Notes: generated from the letters alone by a model not told the origin. Counted from the first letter of the stretch, positions 24,870 through 32,847 are shown. The stretch is 39,022 bases of DNA from Ornithomonoglobus_A sp045649025 (GCA_045649025.1 JAZRPB010000005.1:1-39022); one strand, 5' to 3'. Made by a program: numbers and translations.

Positions 24870-26297
24870 ATGACAATTAATACACCTCTTGGCGAAAAAA
24901 AATTACGTGATTTAGCCTGTTCCTTTTTTAATAAAGATGAAGATGTAAATATTTTAATTAATTTCAATAAAGATGAAAAATATTTAAAAGCAAGCTGTAA
25001 AATAATATATAATAATATAGAATATTATGAAAATTATTCACTTAATATAGAAAATAATAAATATTATGAAAAAAACACAGATAAATATGAAGAAAATGTT
25101 GTTTTAAAGGCTTTTTATTTATGCTCATCAAAAATAAAAAATATAACACTTCCCTGGGGAGTAATGTGCGGAATAAGACCTGCTAAAAATGTGAGCACCT
25201 TTTTAGAAAAAGGTTACAGTAAAGAAGAAATTTTAGAAATGTTTAATGAGCTTTACGGAGCAAAAAAGGAAAAATTAGAGCTTGCATACGAGGTTTCTTA
25301 TAACGAACAGGAGCTTGTAAAAAACACAGATAAAGACAGTGTAAGTATATATATTGGAATACCGTTTTGTCCAACAAGGTGTTTGTATTGCTCGTTCGTG
25401 TCGTCTGATATTCGTGTAAGCGGTAAATATATGAATGATTTTACCAACCTTTTATTAAAGGAAATTGAGAAAACTGCCGAGGGTATAAAAGGGAAAAAAT
25501 TAGATACTATCTATATTGGCGGTGGTACTCCAACTGCTCTTGATGAGAATAATCTTGAAAAGCTATTAAAAAAGGTGTATGACTGCTTTGATTTAGAAAA
25601 TGTAAAAGAATACACATTAGAAGCAGGCAGAGTTGATACAATAACCTTAAATAAAATTAAAATTGCAAAAAAATACGGAGTGGGAAGAATTAGCATTAAC
25701 CCACAAACTATGAATAATAAAACTTTAAAAGAAATTAACCGTCCTCATAGTGAAGAGGATATAAAAAATGCATTTAAAATGGCAAGAGAGGTTGGCTTTA
25801 ATTGTATAAATGCCGATTTAATTGCAGGACTTCCCAACGAGGATATTAACGATTTTAAATACAGCATAGATAATTTAATTAAATTAAATCCCGAAAATAT
25901 AACAATACATACAATGTGTGTAAAAAGAGCAGCAACACTCAATTTTGCAGATATTAATAAAAACAGTGCTAAAGAAGTAGAAAAAATGACAAATTACGGA
26001 TATAAAATTTTAAAGGAAAATGACTATATCCCATATTATATGTATCGTCAAAAATATATGATAGGCAACCTTGAAAATGTTGGATATTCAAAAAAAGGCT
26101 ATATGAGTGCCTATAATGTTAATATTATGGAGGAAAATCAGACCATAATAGCACTTGGCGGAGGAGGCTCATCAAAAATTGTAAAGGGTACAAGAATAGA
26201 AAGAGTATTTAATTTTAAAGACCCTGTTGAATATATAAGACGCTTTGATGAAATTCTACAAAGAAAAGATATTGTTTTTGAAATGATGAATGAATAA
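24870..26297 (+). CDS. hemZ: HemZ-type radical SAM coproporphyrinogen dehydrogenase-like protein
   Basis: The protein is 475 aa. An N-terminal domain of about 150 residues contains LPWGVMCGIRPAKNVS, typical of HemZ. The radical SAM cluster motif is C167-x3-C171-x2-C174 (PFCPTRCLYCSF), followed by DTIYIGGGTPTAL and a GRISINPQT block. The family is annotated as oxygen-independent coproporphyrinogen III oxidase/dehydrogenase; several HemN-like relatives act in other ways, so the reaction is inferred. It starts 21 bp after the MBL gene, with RBS AAGGAG. Confidence 0.88.
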   Translation: MTINTPLGEKKLRDLACSFFNKDEDVNILINFNKDEKYLKASCKIIYNNIEYYENYSLNIENNKYYEKNTDKYEENVVLKAFYLCSSKIKNITLPWGVMCGIRPAKNVSTFLEKGYSKEEILEMFNELYGAKKEKLELAYEVSYNEQELVKNTDKDSVSIYIGIPFCPTRCLYCSFVSSDIRVSGKYMNDFTNLLLKEIEKTAEGIKGKKLDTIYIGGGTPTALDENNLEKLLKKVYDCFDLENVKEYTLEAGRVDTITLNKIKIAKKYGVGRISINPQTMNNKTLKEINRPHSEEDIKNAFKMAREVGFNCINADLIAGLPNEDINDFKYSIDNLIKLNPENITIHTMCVKRAATLNFADINKNSAKEVEKMTNYGYKILKENDYIPYYMYRQKYMIGNLENVGYSKKGYMSAYNVNIMEENQTIIALGGGGSSKIVKGTRIERVFNFKDPVEYIRRFDEILQRKDIVFEMMNE

Positions 26298-26309
26298 GAG
26301 GTGAAAAAT

Positions 26310-27290
26310 ATGGTAAATTCAGAAATACGTGCTAAAATATTCTCTCAATATGAAGAAAAGCGACAAAAAGCAGAAAATGAAAGAGATAATTTAGTTAAAG
26401 AAATTAATATAAAATTTCCGCGTCTTAATGAGATAGATAAAGAAATTAACATTTTAGGAATGGAAAATGTTAAGAAAATATCAAAAGAGCCTCAAAAATC
26501 AAAGCAGTTTATTAAGGAATTAAAGGAAAAATATAAAGAGCTTGAAAAGGAAAGACAAAAGATTTTAAAGGAAAATTATATAAATAATAATTATAAAACA
26601 CCAAAATATGATTGTAAAAAATGCTCCGATACAGGCTTTTTAGAGGACGGTTCAATCTGTAACTGCTACAAGCAAAGTCTTACAAATGAATTATATAATA
26701 TTTCAAATCTTGGTGAGCTTCTAAAAAAGCAAAATTTTAATACCTTCACATTTGATTACTATTCAAAGGAAAAGACAGGTAATAAAAAATCGCCATATGA
26801 AAATATGAAAGCAGTATATGAATACGCAAAAAATTACTGTAAAAAAAGTAAAAAGGAAAGAAAAAATATCCTTTTCTACGGCGGAGTAGGACAGGGTAAA
26901 ACCTTTGTTTCAAGCTGTATTGCAAAGGAAATAATAGAAAAAGGCGAAACAGTAATTTACATAAGAGCAACAAAGCTTTTAAATATGTATGAGGATTATA
27001 AATTCAATCGCTCAAATAATAAAGAAATGCTCGATAATATATACAGTGCCGACCTTCTTATAATAGATGATTTAGGAACGGAAAACATAACAAAAATAGG
27101 AGTTTCATTCATATTTGATGTTATAGATGAAAGAATATTAAGAGAGGGTAACACAATAATAAACACAAATCTTTCAATAAGCGATTTAAGTAAAACCTAC
27201 ACAAAGCGTTTCACCTCAAGAATAGCCGAGAATTTTACAGTGTTTGAATTTTACGGCGATGATATAAGGTTACATAAATTAAAATCGTAG
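26310..27290 (+). CDS. DnaC/DnaI/IstB-like AAA+ ATPase
   Basis: The ATG at 26310 has AGAGGTG 6-7 bp upstream; an in-frame GTG at 26301 overlaps that site. The protein is 326 aa. The N-terminal 90 residues are a lysine-rich coiled coil, then four cysteines (C102, C105, C117, C119) form a likely zinc knuckle. The AAA+ core has Walker A GGVGQGKT (191-198) and Walker B LLIIDDLG, plus NTIINTNLSISDL (sensor 1). DnaC/DnaI proteins load the replicative helicase; relatives of this Cys-containing type are common in Clostridia. Its place near oriC fits replication, but primosome function is inference. Confidence 0.85.
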   Translation: MVNSEIRAKIFSQYEEKRQKAENERDNLVKEINIKFPRLNEIDKEINILGMENVKKISKEPQKSKQFIKELKEKYKELEKERQKILKENYINNNYKTPKYDCKKCSDTGFLEDGSICNCYKQSLTNELYNISNLGELLKKQNFNTFTFDYYSKEKTGNKKSPYENMKAVYEYAKNYCKKSKKERKNILFYGGVGQGKTFVSSCIAKEIIEKGETVIYIRATKLLNMYEDYKFNRSNNKEMLDNIYSADLLIIDDLGTENITKIGVSFIFDVIDERILREGNTIINTNLSISDLSKTYTKRFTSRIAENFTVFEFYGDDIRLHKLKS

Positions 27291-27336
27291 GGAATGGGCT
27301 TGTTCGTTTCGTAAAAAATAAAAACTTTCTAAACTC

Positions 27337-27365
27337 TTGACAAATCATAAAAAATGATATACAAT
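27337..27365 (+). promoter_or_regulatory. Promoter of the candidate antitoxin RNA
   Basis: TTGACA (27337-27342), 17-bp spacer, TACAAT (27360-27365). It points at the toxin gene from its 3' side. Confidence 0.7.
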
Positions 27366-27371
27366 AAAAAT

Positions 27372-27466
27372 ACAAAAAAGCAAGACCTCACACGGTTATG
27401 CTTTTAATGAGTTATTAAATGAAAAATAACGCCACTAACTTGCAACAGAGGGGCGTTATTTTTTTT
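27372..27466 (+). ncRNA. Candidate type I antitoxin RNA (~95 nt)
   Basis: It runs from the predicted start at about 27372 to a strong terminator (12-bp stem AAAAATAACGCC/GGCGTTATTTTT at 27422-27433 and 27452-27463, eight T). It is antisense to the 3' half of the small toxin mRNA, including its last 18 codons. The convergent layout with a shared hairpin is that of Fst/par-like and other Gram-positive type I systems. Confidence 0.55.
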
Positions 27467-27587
27467 ATGGAAATTACTATAAGTAAAAGAATTGTTAAAG
27501 TAATAATATATTCATATTCCATAGCAACCACCTCCTTTTTAAAGAGATGAAAGCATAACCGCCCGGATTTACTGATTGTGAGGTCTT
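27382..27587. repeat. Inverted repeats flanking the toxin gene
   Basis: AAGACCTCACA-CGGTTATGCTTT at 27382-27404 is repeated in inverted orientation at 27550-27587, where a 16-nt insert separates the two blocks. The two convergent RNAs thus begin with the same sequence, and a toxin mRNA reading to 27382 would have complementary 5' and 3' ends. Confidence 0.85.
27415..27522 (-). CDS. Small hydrophobic type I toxin (holin-like), 35 aa
   Basis: An ideal ribosome binding site, AAAAAGGAGG, lies 8 nt before the ATG. The peptide starts MEYEYIITLTILLLIVIS, one membrane helix, followed by KKITPL and a tail. It resembles the short putative holin-like/Fst-type toxins of Firmicutes (acidic N-terminus, helix, Lys-Lys, ITP). 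The last codons lie over the shared terminator stem. It has its own promoter at 27599-27627. Such peptides depolarise the membrane when the antisense RNA is lost. Alternative: a non-toxic small membrane peptide. Confidence 0.6.
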   Translation of the reverse strand: MEYEYIITLTILLLIVISIKKITPLCCKLVALFFI

Positions 27588-27598
27588 ACCCAAGGAAC

Positions 27599-27627
27599 AT
27601 TGTAGCATAATATCTTACAAAATTCAA
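27599..27627 (-). promoter_or_regulatory. Promoter of the toxin mRNA
   Basis: On the minus strand TTGAAT (27622-27627), 17-bp spacer, TACAAT (27599-27604). It predicts a leader of about 70 nt before the toxin start. Confidence 0.65.
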
Positions 27628-27696
27628 CAAGATAATTAAAATGAAATATAATTGTAAATAATCAATTAAAAAATAATTATAGGAAATGTAAAGATG

Positions 27697-27725
27697 AAAA
27701 AACCCCTTCGAGTAAGGGGTTTTTT
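27697..27725. terminator. Bidirectional intrinsic terminator
   Basis: AAAAAACCCCTT and AAGGGGTTTTTT form a perfect 12-bp stem with a 5-nt loop and A/T runs on both sides. It separates the toxin locus from the SDR gene. Confidence 0.85.
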
Positions 27726-27771
27726 GTATATATAGCCATTTTTTCTTTTATAAAATAAAAATTTATTAAAA

Positions 27772-27859
27772 TTGATGCAGAACGGACAACTTGCATCCTG
27801 AAGTCGTACTTTTGTACGTCGAATGGTGCAAATTGTTCGTAACAAAGTGGTCTGTGCAA
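27772..27859. repeat. Palindromic intergenic repeat, family B copy 2
   Basis: Related to 8954-9049 in the same orientation, with the same TTGATGCAGAACGGA start and GTGGTCTG end; the inner hairpin differs in sequence (GTCGTAC/GTACGTC) but keeps its stem. It lies 12 bp past the stop of the SDR gene, just as copy 1 lies 12 bp past serS. Confidence 0.75.
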
Positions 27860-27871
27860 GTATAATAATTT

Positions 27872-28579
27872 TTACACACATAATCCACCATCAGCAGTTA
27901 TTATTTGTCCTGTTATAAATGAAGCACCATCACCACATAAAAACAGAGCAAGCGATGCAATATCCTTTGGAGTTCCAAGTCTGCCAATTGGTGTTTCTTC
28001 TTTTAATTGATGTATGGAAGAAGGCTCTGCGTTTTTATTCATATCGGTATCAATAACACCAGGTGCAATGCAGTTAACCGTAATATTAGATGGTCCAAGC
28101 TCCTTTGCAAGAGCCTTTGTAAAGCCTATAATTGCCGACTTCGAGGCACTGTAATGCACCTCACAGCTTGCACCTCTTATTCCCCAGATTGACGAGATAT
28201 TTATAATTCTTCCGCATTTTTCATTTATCATATCATCAACCACACCCTTTGTGGTTAAAAACATTCCCTTTACATTGGTGTTAAACATCATATCCCAATC
28301 GTCTTCGCTTATATCCTGAAACATTTTTATTTCGCTGATACCTGCATTATTAATAAGTGCATATATTTTGCCGTATGGCTTTATTATATTAAAAACTTCA
28401 CTGTTGTTGTGGCAAACATCTGCATTTATTGCAATTGCACCACATTCCCTTTCAAGTGCCATTGCTTTTTCGTGACTGTTTTTATAAGTAAAAAATACAC
28501 GGTAGCCTGCGTTGGAAAATGCTCTCACACAGCCCTCGCCAATACCTCTGCTTCCGCCTGTTATCAGTACATTTTTCAT
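27872..28579 (-). CDS. SDR-family oxidoreductase (FabG-like)
   Basis: The protein is 235 aa. The Rossmann motif TGGSRGIG (7-14), NNAG (77-80), catalytic Ser130 and Y143-x3-K147 (YSASK) are intact. The C-terminal PIGRLGTPKDIASLALFLC and FITGQIITADGG are typical of classical 3-oxoacyl-ACP reductase-like SDRs. It would reduce a carbonyl with NAD(P)H; no fatty acid synthesis genes are nearby, so the substrate is open. It has its own promoter and is transcribed divergently from lysS. Confidence 0.9.
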   Translation of the reverse strand: MKNVLITGGSRGIGEGCVRAFSNAGYRVFFTYKNSHEKAMALERECGAIAINADVCHNNSEVFNIIKPYGKIYALINNAGISEIKMFQDISEDDWDMMFNTNVKGMFLTTKGVVDDMINEKCGRIINISSIWGIRGASCEVHYSASKSAIIGFTKALAKELGPSNITVNCIAPGVIDTDMNKNAEPSSIHQLKEETPIGRLGTPKDIASLALFLCGDGASFITGQIITADGGLCV

Positions 28580-28618
28580 TTTTCTACTCCTGTTTGTTTA
28601 AAGCTTTCCTATATAAAA

Positions 28619-28647
28619 ATTATATCATTTAGCAGTTTGAATGTCAA
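28619..28647 (-). promoter_or_regulatory. Promoter of the SDR gene
   Basis: On the minus strand TTGACA (28642-28647), 17-bp spacer, TATAAT (28619-28624): perfect consensus. Confidence 0.85.
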
Positions 28648-28694
28648 TGTTTAAGGTAAAATTATAAAAAAACGCCAAAATTAATTTTTACCCC

Positions 28695-28723
28695 TTGTAA
28701 AATGTAAAAAAATGTTATATAAT
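28695..28723 (+). promoter_or_regulatory. Promoter of lysS
   Basis: TTGTAA (28695-28700), 17-bp spacer, TATAAT (28718-28723). The leader is about 36 nt, too short for a T-box. Confidence 0.7.
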
Positions 28724-28765
28724 ATAGAATGTATTTTTATGTATAAATTTGAAAGGAACTATAAA

Positions 28766-30298
28766 ATGGAAGAGAAAGAATTATCACAATTACTTCAAAT
28801 AAGAAGAGATAAGTTATCAGAGCTTCAAAATGCGGGAATGGACCCGTTTACTATAACAAAATTCAACAGAACACACACCTCTGCAGATATATTAAGCAAC
28901 GCAAAGGAAGAAGAGCGTGAAATTGAAGTCAGAGGCGAGGTAAAAACAATCACTGCAAAAATATCACCGCTTGACGGACAGACTGTAACAGTTGCAGGCA
29001 GAATTATGTCAAAGAGAGGTATGGGTAAGGTTGGCTTTATTCATATTGCAGACATAGACGGTCAAATTCAGCTTTTTGTTAAAAATGATATTTTGGGCGA
29101 GGATGAATATAACCGCTTTAAAAAGCTTGATGTGGGCGATATTGTTGGTGCAACAGGTGAGGTGTTTACAACACAAACAGGCGAAATTTCTATAAGACCT
29201 GAAAATATAACACTTTTATCAAAGTCACTTCAGCCCTTACCCGAAAAATTCCACGGTATGACAAACACCGACTTAAGATACCGCCAAAGATATGTAGACC
29301 TTATAATGAACACAGATGTTAAGGATACATTTATTAAGCGTTCTAAAATAATAGCAACCATAAGAGATTATCTTAACAAGCAGGGCTTTTTAGAGGTTGA
29401 AACACCAATGCTTGTGTCGAATGCAGGCGGTGCAGCTGCACGTCCGTTTGAAACACATTTTAATGCACTTGATGAAGACTTTAAGTTAAGAATTTCATTG
29501 GAGCTGTACTTAAAGCGTCTTATAGTTGGCGGACTTGAAAAGGTTTATGAAATAGGCAGAGTTTTTAGAAACGAAGGCTTGGACACACGTCATAATCCTG
29601 AATTTACGCTTATGGAGCTGTATCAGGCATATACCGACTACCACGGTATGATGGACTTAACAGAAAATCTGTACCGTCACGTTGCACAGGAGGTTTTGGG
29701 AACAACAAAAATTGTGTATAACGGAATAGAAATGGATTTAGGTAAACCATTCGAGAGAATAACAATGGTAGATGCAGTAAAGAAATATGCAGGCGTTGAC
29801 TTTAACGAGATTAAAACAATCGACGAGGCGAGAGCCATCGCAAAGGAAAAGCACGTTGAGTTTGAAAAGCATCACAAGAAGGGCGATATATTAAATCTGT
29901 TCTTTGAAGATTATGTTGAGGAGCATTTAATTCAGCCAACCTTTGTTATGGACCACCCTGTTGAGATTTCACCGCTAACCAAGAAAAAGCCAGAAAATCC
30001 CGATTATGTTGAGCGTTTTGAGTTCTTTATGAATGGTTGGGAAATGGCAAATGCGTATTCAGAGCTTAACGACCCAATAGACCAGAGAGAACGTTTTAAG
30101 GCACAGGAGGAGTTGTTGGCACTTGGTGATGAAGAGGCAAACACAACCGACGAGGACTTTATGAGAGCACTTGAAATTGGTATGCCCCCAACAGGCGGTA
30201 TAGGCTTTGGTATCGACAGAATGTGTATGCTTTTAACCGACTCCGCCGCTATCCGTGATGTGCTATTATTCCCGACAATGAAGCCACTTGATAAGTAA
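28766..30298 (+). CDS. lysS: Lysyl-tRNA synthetase (class II)
   Basis: The ATG at 28766 follows GAAAGGA; an earlier in-frame ATG at 28712 lies inside the promoter. The protein is 510 aa, normal length. The N-terminal OB-fold anticodon domain (about 55-165, with VTVAGRIMSKRGMGKVGFIH) precedes the class II core: motif 2 FRNEGLDTRHNPEFTLMELYQ and motif 3 GGIGFGIDRMCMLLT. It charges tRNA-Lys. It is the last gene of chromosomal character before the island. Confidence 0.97.
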   Translation: MEEKELSQLLQIRRDKLSELQNAGMDPFTITKFNRTHTSADILSNAKEEEREIEVRGEVKTITAKISPLDGQTVTVAGRIMSKRGMGKVGFIHIADIDGQIQLFVKNDILGEDEYNRFKKLDVGDIVGATGEVFTTQTGEISIRPENITLLSKSLQPLPEKFHGMTNTDLRYRQRYVDLIMNTDVKDTFIKRSKIIATIRDYLNKQGFLEVETPMLVSNAGGAAARPFETHFNALDEDFKLRISLELYLKRLIVGGLEKVYEIGRVFRNEGLDTRHNPEFTLMELYQAYTDYHGMMDLTENLYRHVAQEVLGTTKIVYNGIEMDLGKPFERITMVDAVKKYAGVDFNEIKTIDEARAIAKEKHVEFEKHHKKGDILNLFFEDYVEEHLIQPTFVMDHPVEISPLTKKKPENPDYVERFEFFMNGWEMANAYSELNDPIDQRERFKAQEELLALGDEEANTTDEDFMRALEIGMPPTGGIGFGIDRMCMLLTDSAAIRDVLLFPTMKPLDK

Positions 30299-30304
30299 AC
30301 ACAG

Positions 30305-30328
30305 CAAAAACCCAGTGTTTATGCGGGT
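30305..30328 (+). other. Probable island left boundary in a truncated lysS terminator
   Basis: GCAAAAACCC..GGGT looks like the first arm and half of the second arm of a Rho-independent terminator. Instead of the expected T-run, the sequence continues as CCCGCGAAACG, followed by non-chromosomal content. The junction near 30328 is the likely left end of the mobile element; this is inference. Confidence 0.35.
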
Positions 30329-30424
30329 CCCGCGAAACGAGAGTGCTTAAATAACTTAAGCCTTAAGCCAAATTTAAACCAAAAGGTGAAAACGGATACA
30401 CTTAGCACAAATAATCAGGTAAAA

Positions 30425-30460
30425 AGTCTTGTAAAACTTAGGTTTTGCAAGGCTTTTTTT
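30425..30460 (+). terminator. Intrinsic terminator upstream of the island's first gene
   Basis: AGTCTTGTAAAAC pairs with GTTTTGCAAGGCT (one mismatch and one G-T pair), and a run of seven T follows. No complete gene lies between lysS and this site, so it may end lysS transcripts or a lost island gene. The remaining 240 bp before the next gene show nothing else. Confidence 0.7.
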
Positions 30461-30538
30461 ATGTCTTAAAATAGATTCTTTTGTGCGATTTATATTCAAA
30501 TTACAGCGCTTCATTGTGGAGCAGAAATGGAGGATTTT

Positions 30539-30835
30539 ATGAAAAAACTAAATGGAAATTTTACAACCATACTAAACAAGATTATCACCGATAAAAACAT
30601 CAGCGGAAATGAATTTAAGATACTGTGTTATCTTTGTATGCGGTCAGGAACTGACAACTCCTGCTTCCCTTCTCTTGATACAATACATCAGGATACAGGT
30701 ATCAGTTTAACAACGGTTAAAAATATGATACCGAAATTAGTTGGGGCAGGTTATATCGTGAAGGTCAATCGTAAAAAGAGTAACGGATGTTCAACATCTA
30801 ATCTCTATCGATTGACGGATAAAGTGCTTGAATAG
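30539..30835 (+). CDS. Small winged-helix/HTH protein of the mobile element
   Basis: The ATG at 30539 has GGAGG at 30529-30533; the ATG at 30527 overlaps that site. The protein is 98 aa. FKILCYLCMRSGTDNSCFPS is followed by LDTIHQDTGISLTTVKNMIPKLVGAGYI, a classic helix-turn-helix with a wing (VKVNRKKSNG). Similar HTH_36-like domains occur in replication initiators and regulators of small plasmids and mobilizable elements. Here only this domain is present, so a regulatory role in element maintenance is more likely than complete replication initiation. Confidence 0.75.
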   Translation: MKKLNGNFTTILNKIITDKNISGNEFKILCYLCMRSGTDNSCFPSLDTIHQDTGISLTTVKNMIPKLVGAGYIVKVNRKKSNGCSTSNLYRLTDKVLE

Positions 30836-30906
30836 TTGGAGGTTGTTTTTTGACTTATGTGGTGTGGAAAACGGCTACAAATAATACTAAGTTAATAATA
30901 ACATAG

Positions 30907-31012
30907 GGTTATTGGATAAGAATAATATAAGCAATAAAATAAGACGATGAATTAATTGATTGGCTCCTCTCAGTGAGGTTAGCAAATCAATTATTTTTTT
31001 ATTCCAATAACC
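30907..31012 (+). terminator. Nested inverted repeats with terminator
   Basis: An inner hairpin AATTGATT..GCT/AGC..AATCAATT (30954-30992) is followed by a T-run (30994-31000). It is enclosed by a second inverted repeat, GGTTATTGGA (30907-30916) with TCCAATAACC (31003-31012). The inner part is a good terminator for the HTH gene; the outer arms suggest a larger structured element. Confidence 0.7.
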
Positions 31013-31110
31013 TTAAGACCGTTTTGAATGAACAAATGTAAGCGTAAGAAAGCAGCTGACGAGGCCTCCGAGGAACGAATCGGCGGAAAAGATGAAAGAG
31101 ACAGGATAAA

Positions 31111-31165
31111 GCTTGGTGCGCTATTCGCCCCAAGCGAGCTTACTTCGCCGTGCGAAGCCCTGCGG
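31111..31165 (+). other. oriT: Candidate origin of transfer (oriT)
   Basis: Inverted repeat GCTTGG/CCAAGC (31111-31116, 31130-31135), then a 6-bp hairpin CTTCGC-cgt-GCGAAG (31143-31157) directly followed by CCTGCGG. Paired repeats followed by a short conserved nick region, just upstream of the relaxase gene, are the usual oriT layout for MobP relaxases. The exact nick site is not known. Confidence 0.5.
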
Positions 31166-31301
31166 AAGAGTTATAAAATGCATCTGCTGGTGCTGATTTG
31201 GTGCTGAATGTGAAGAAAGTCCGCATTGTTAGGCGGTTCAATAGGTGCTTTGACAGGTGCTGTTGATTTTTTAATATTTTTAAGAAATGGAGAGTGATAC
31301 A

Positions 31302-32429
31302 ATGAGTAAAGTTGTTGTAAGAACTGCATATGCTTCCTCCGGCAAAAATGTCGGTGGAAATTTCGCAAACTATATTGCAAAGAGAAAGGGTGTTGATAAA
31401 ACAATTAACGCAAAGAAAATGGATATTCATACAAAATATATTGCTGAAAGACCGGGTGTTGTTAAGATGGGTGAACATGGTTTGTTTGGTCAGGAGGACT
31501 ATGTTGATTTGAAAAAAGCATCCAGGGAAATCAATAATCATACCGGAATTGTATGGACTCAGGTTGTATCTCTGCGGCAAGAAGATGCGGAAAGACTTGG
31601 GTATGATACACCGGATGCGTGGAGAAATTTGGTTCGGTCAAAGCAATTTGAGATTGCAAACTACCACAAAATTCCTGCGGAGAATATGAAATGGTACGGA
31701 GCATTTCATAAAGCTGAAGGGCACTATCATATGCACTTAATTATCTTCAATAAAGAACCCGGTGGCGAATTTCTTTCAAAAAGAGATTACAATCAGTATA
31801 AAGATATGTATATCAAAACCATGTTCAAGGATGAACTGAAACAGATTTATGATGAAAGACAATCCCTCCGAGATAAAATTATTGAAGAGGTAAAGCAAAA
31901 TCTTGACGAGTTCAAAATTGATATTGGTCAGGCTTCTGATGAGTTTGTCGAAGCGTTTAATGAATTGAAATTCTCTCTTGATGGGTACACAGGCAAGAGG
32001 AATTATCAGTTCATATCCTGTGAACAAAAGGAAAAAGTTGATGAGGTTGTAAAAGTTATCTGCAAAAATGATAACCTACAAAACTTATATCAACAATGGT
32101 GTCAGATTCAGTTAGCTCTGCTGAAATATTATCATAAGAATCCCGAAGAGTGTTTCGATGTATTGGAAAACAACTTAAACTTCCAAAGACGACTGGAGAA
32201 TGTTGTTCTCAAGGCAGCGCTCAAGGACAATAGGCAGACTGATTTATATGAAAACAGAGAACAAGCATCTCCTGCCTATGGTGGAATTGTATTCGCTCTC
32301 TGCAAAATGTTTGAGCAATCAACAGAGCAAGACATCGAGGAAGGCTTCACAAAATCTATTGTAGATTCAAAGGACAGAGCAAAAGAATACAGACGCGATA
32401 CATCACACGGAATGCAAATGAGTATGTGA
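31302..32429 (+). CDS. MobP-type relaxase
   Basis: I use the ATG at 31302 (GGAGAG 6-7 bp upstream) rather than the ATG at 31287 that overlaps this site. The protein is 375 aa. The N-terminal relaxase domain has candidate catalytic tyrosines at Y10 and Y24 and the metal-binding histidine triad GHYHMHLIIF (140-149). This matches MobP-family proteins, which nick oriT, stay covalently bound to the 5' end and lead the strand into a host conjugation channel. No coupling protein or mating-pair genes lie in the window, so the element is probably mobilizable rather than self-transmissible. An RHH gene follows immediately. Confidence 0.88.
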   Translation: MSKVVVRTAYASSGKNVGGNFANYIAKRKGVDKTINAKKMDIHTKYIAERPGVVKMGEHGLFGQEDYVDLKKASREINNHTGIVWTQVVSLRQEDAERLGYDTPDAWRNLVRSKQFEIANYHKIPAENMKWYGAFHKAEGHYHMHLIIFNKEPGGEFLSKRDYNQYKDMYIKTMFKDELKQIYDERQSLRDKIIEEVKQNLDEFKIDIGQASDEFVEAFNELKFSLDGYTGKRNYQFISCEQKEKVDEVVKVICKNDNLQNLYQQWCQIQLALLKYYHKNPEECFDVLENNLNFQRRLENVVLKAALKDNRQTDLYENREQASPAYGGIVFALCKMFEQSTEQDIEEGFTKSIVDSKDRAKEYRRDTSHGMQMSM

Positions 32430-32446
32430 TTGGAGGTGAAATTTTT

Positions 32447-32812
32447 ATGAAGAATAATAAAAAAGTCAAGATGACTTTCAATGTTACTCCCGAGGTCAGA
32501 AGGCTAATTAAAAATTTGGTTGAGGAGTTAGGTTATAAAAGTGAGAGCGCATTTTGCAATGAAGCGATCGAAGAATATCTCTCGAAACTTCAATACGATA
32601 GCATAGGTACATACATGAATAAGTTGTTAGTTCAAGCGGTGGATTGTACCATCGAAAGACATAGTGATAGATTAGTTGATATGCTCTACAAGTTAGCTGT
32701 AAGTATTGAGAAACAAAATCTCATAGCTAGTGGTGAGTATGACGATTATTATGAAGAGTATATTGAAAAAGTTGCAACGGAGAATGTTCAAAAACGACAT
32801 GGGAGATTGTAA
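32447..32812 (+). CDS. Ribbon-helix-helix accessory protein
   Basis: The ATG at 32447 has GGAGGTG 8 bp upstream; the track-level ATG at 32426 overlaps the relaxase stop and is unlikely. The protein is 121 aa. The N-terminal MTFNVTPEVRRLIKNLVEELG plus YKSESAFCNEAIEEYL is a ribbon-helix-helix DNA-binding domain, followed by a helical acidic tail. Such proteins sit next to relaxases and act as relaxosome accessory factors or repressors of mobilisation genes. Here it also lies just upstream of the retron unit. Confidence 0.75.
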   Translation: MKNNKKVKMTFNVTPEVRRLIKNLVEELGYKSESAFCNEAIEEYLSKLQYDSIGTYMNKLLVQAVDCTIERHSDRLVDMLYKLAVSIEKQNLIASGEYDDYYEEYIEKVATENVQKRHGRL

Positions 32813-32847
32813 TATTATAAATTGCAGCAACAAATTTTTCATATATA

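Noticed and set aside
31140..31580. 146-codon minus-strand frame over the relaxase start
   Set aside because: It is antisense to the relaxase and candidate oriT, with no ribosome binding site.
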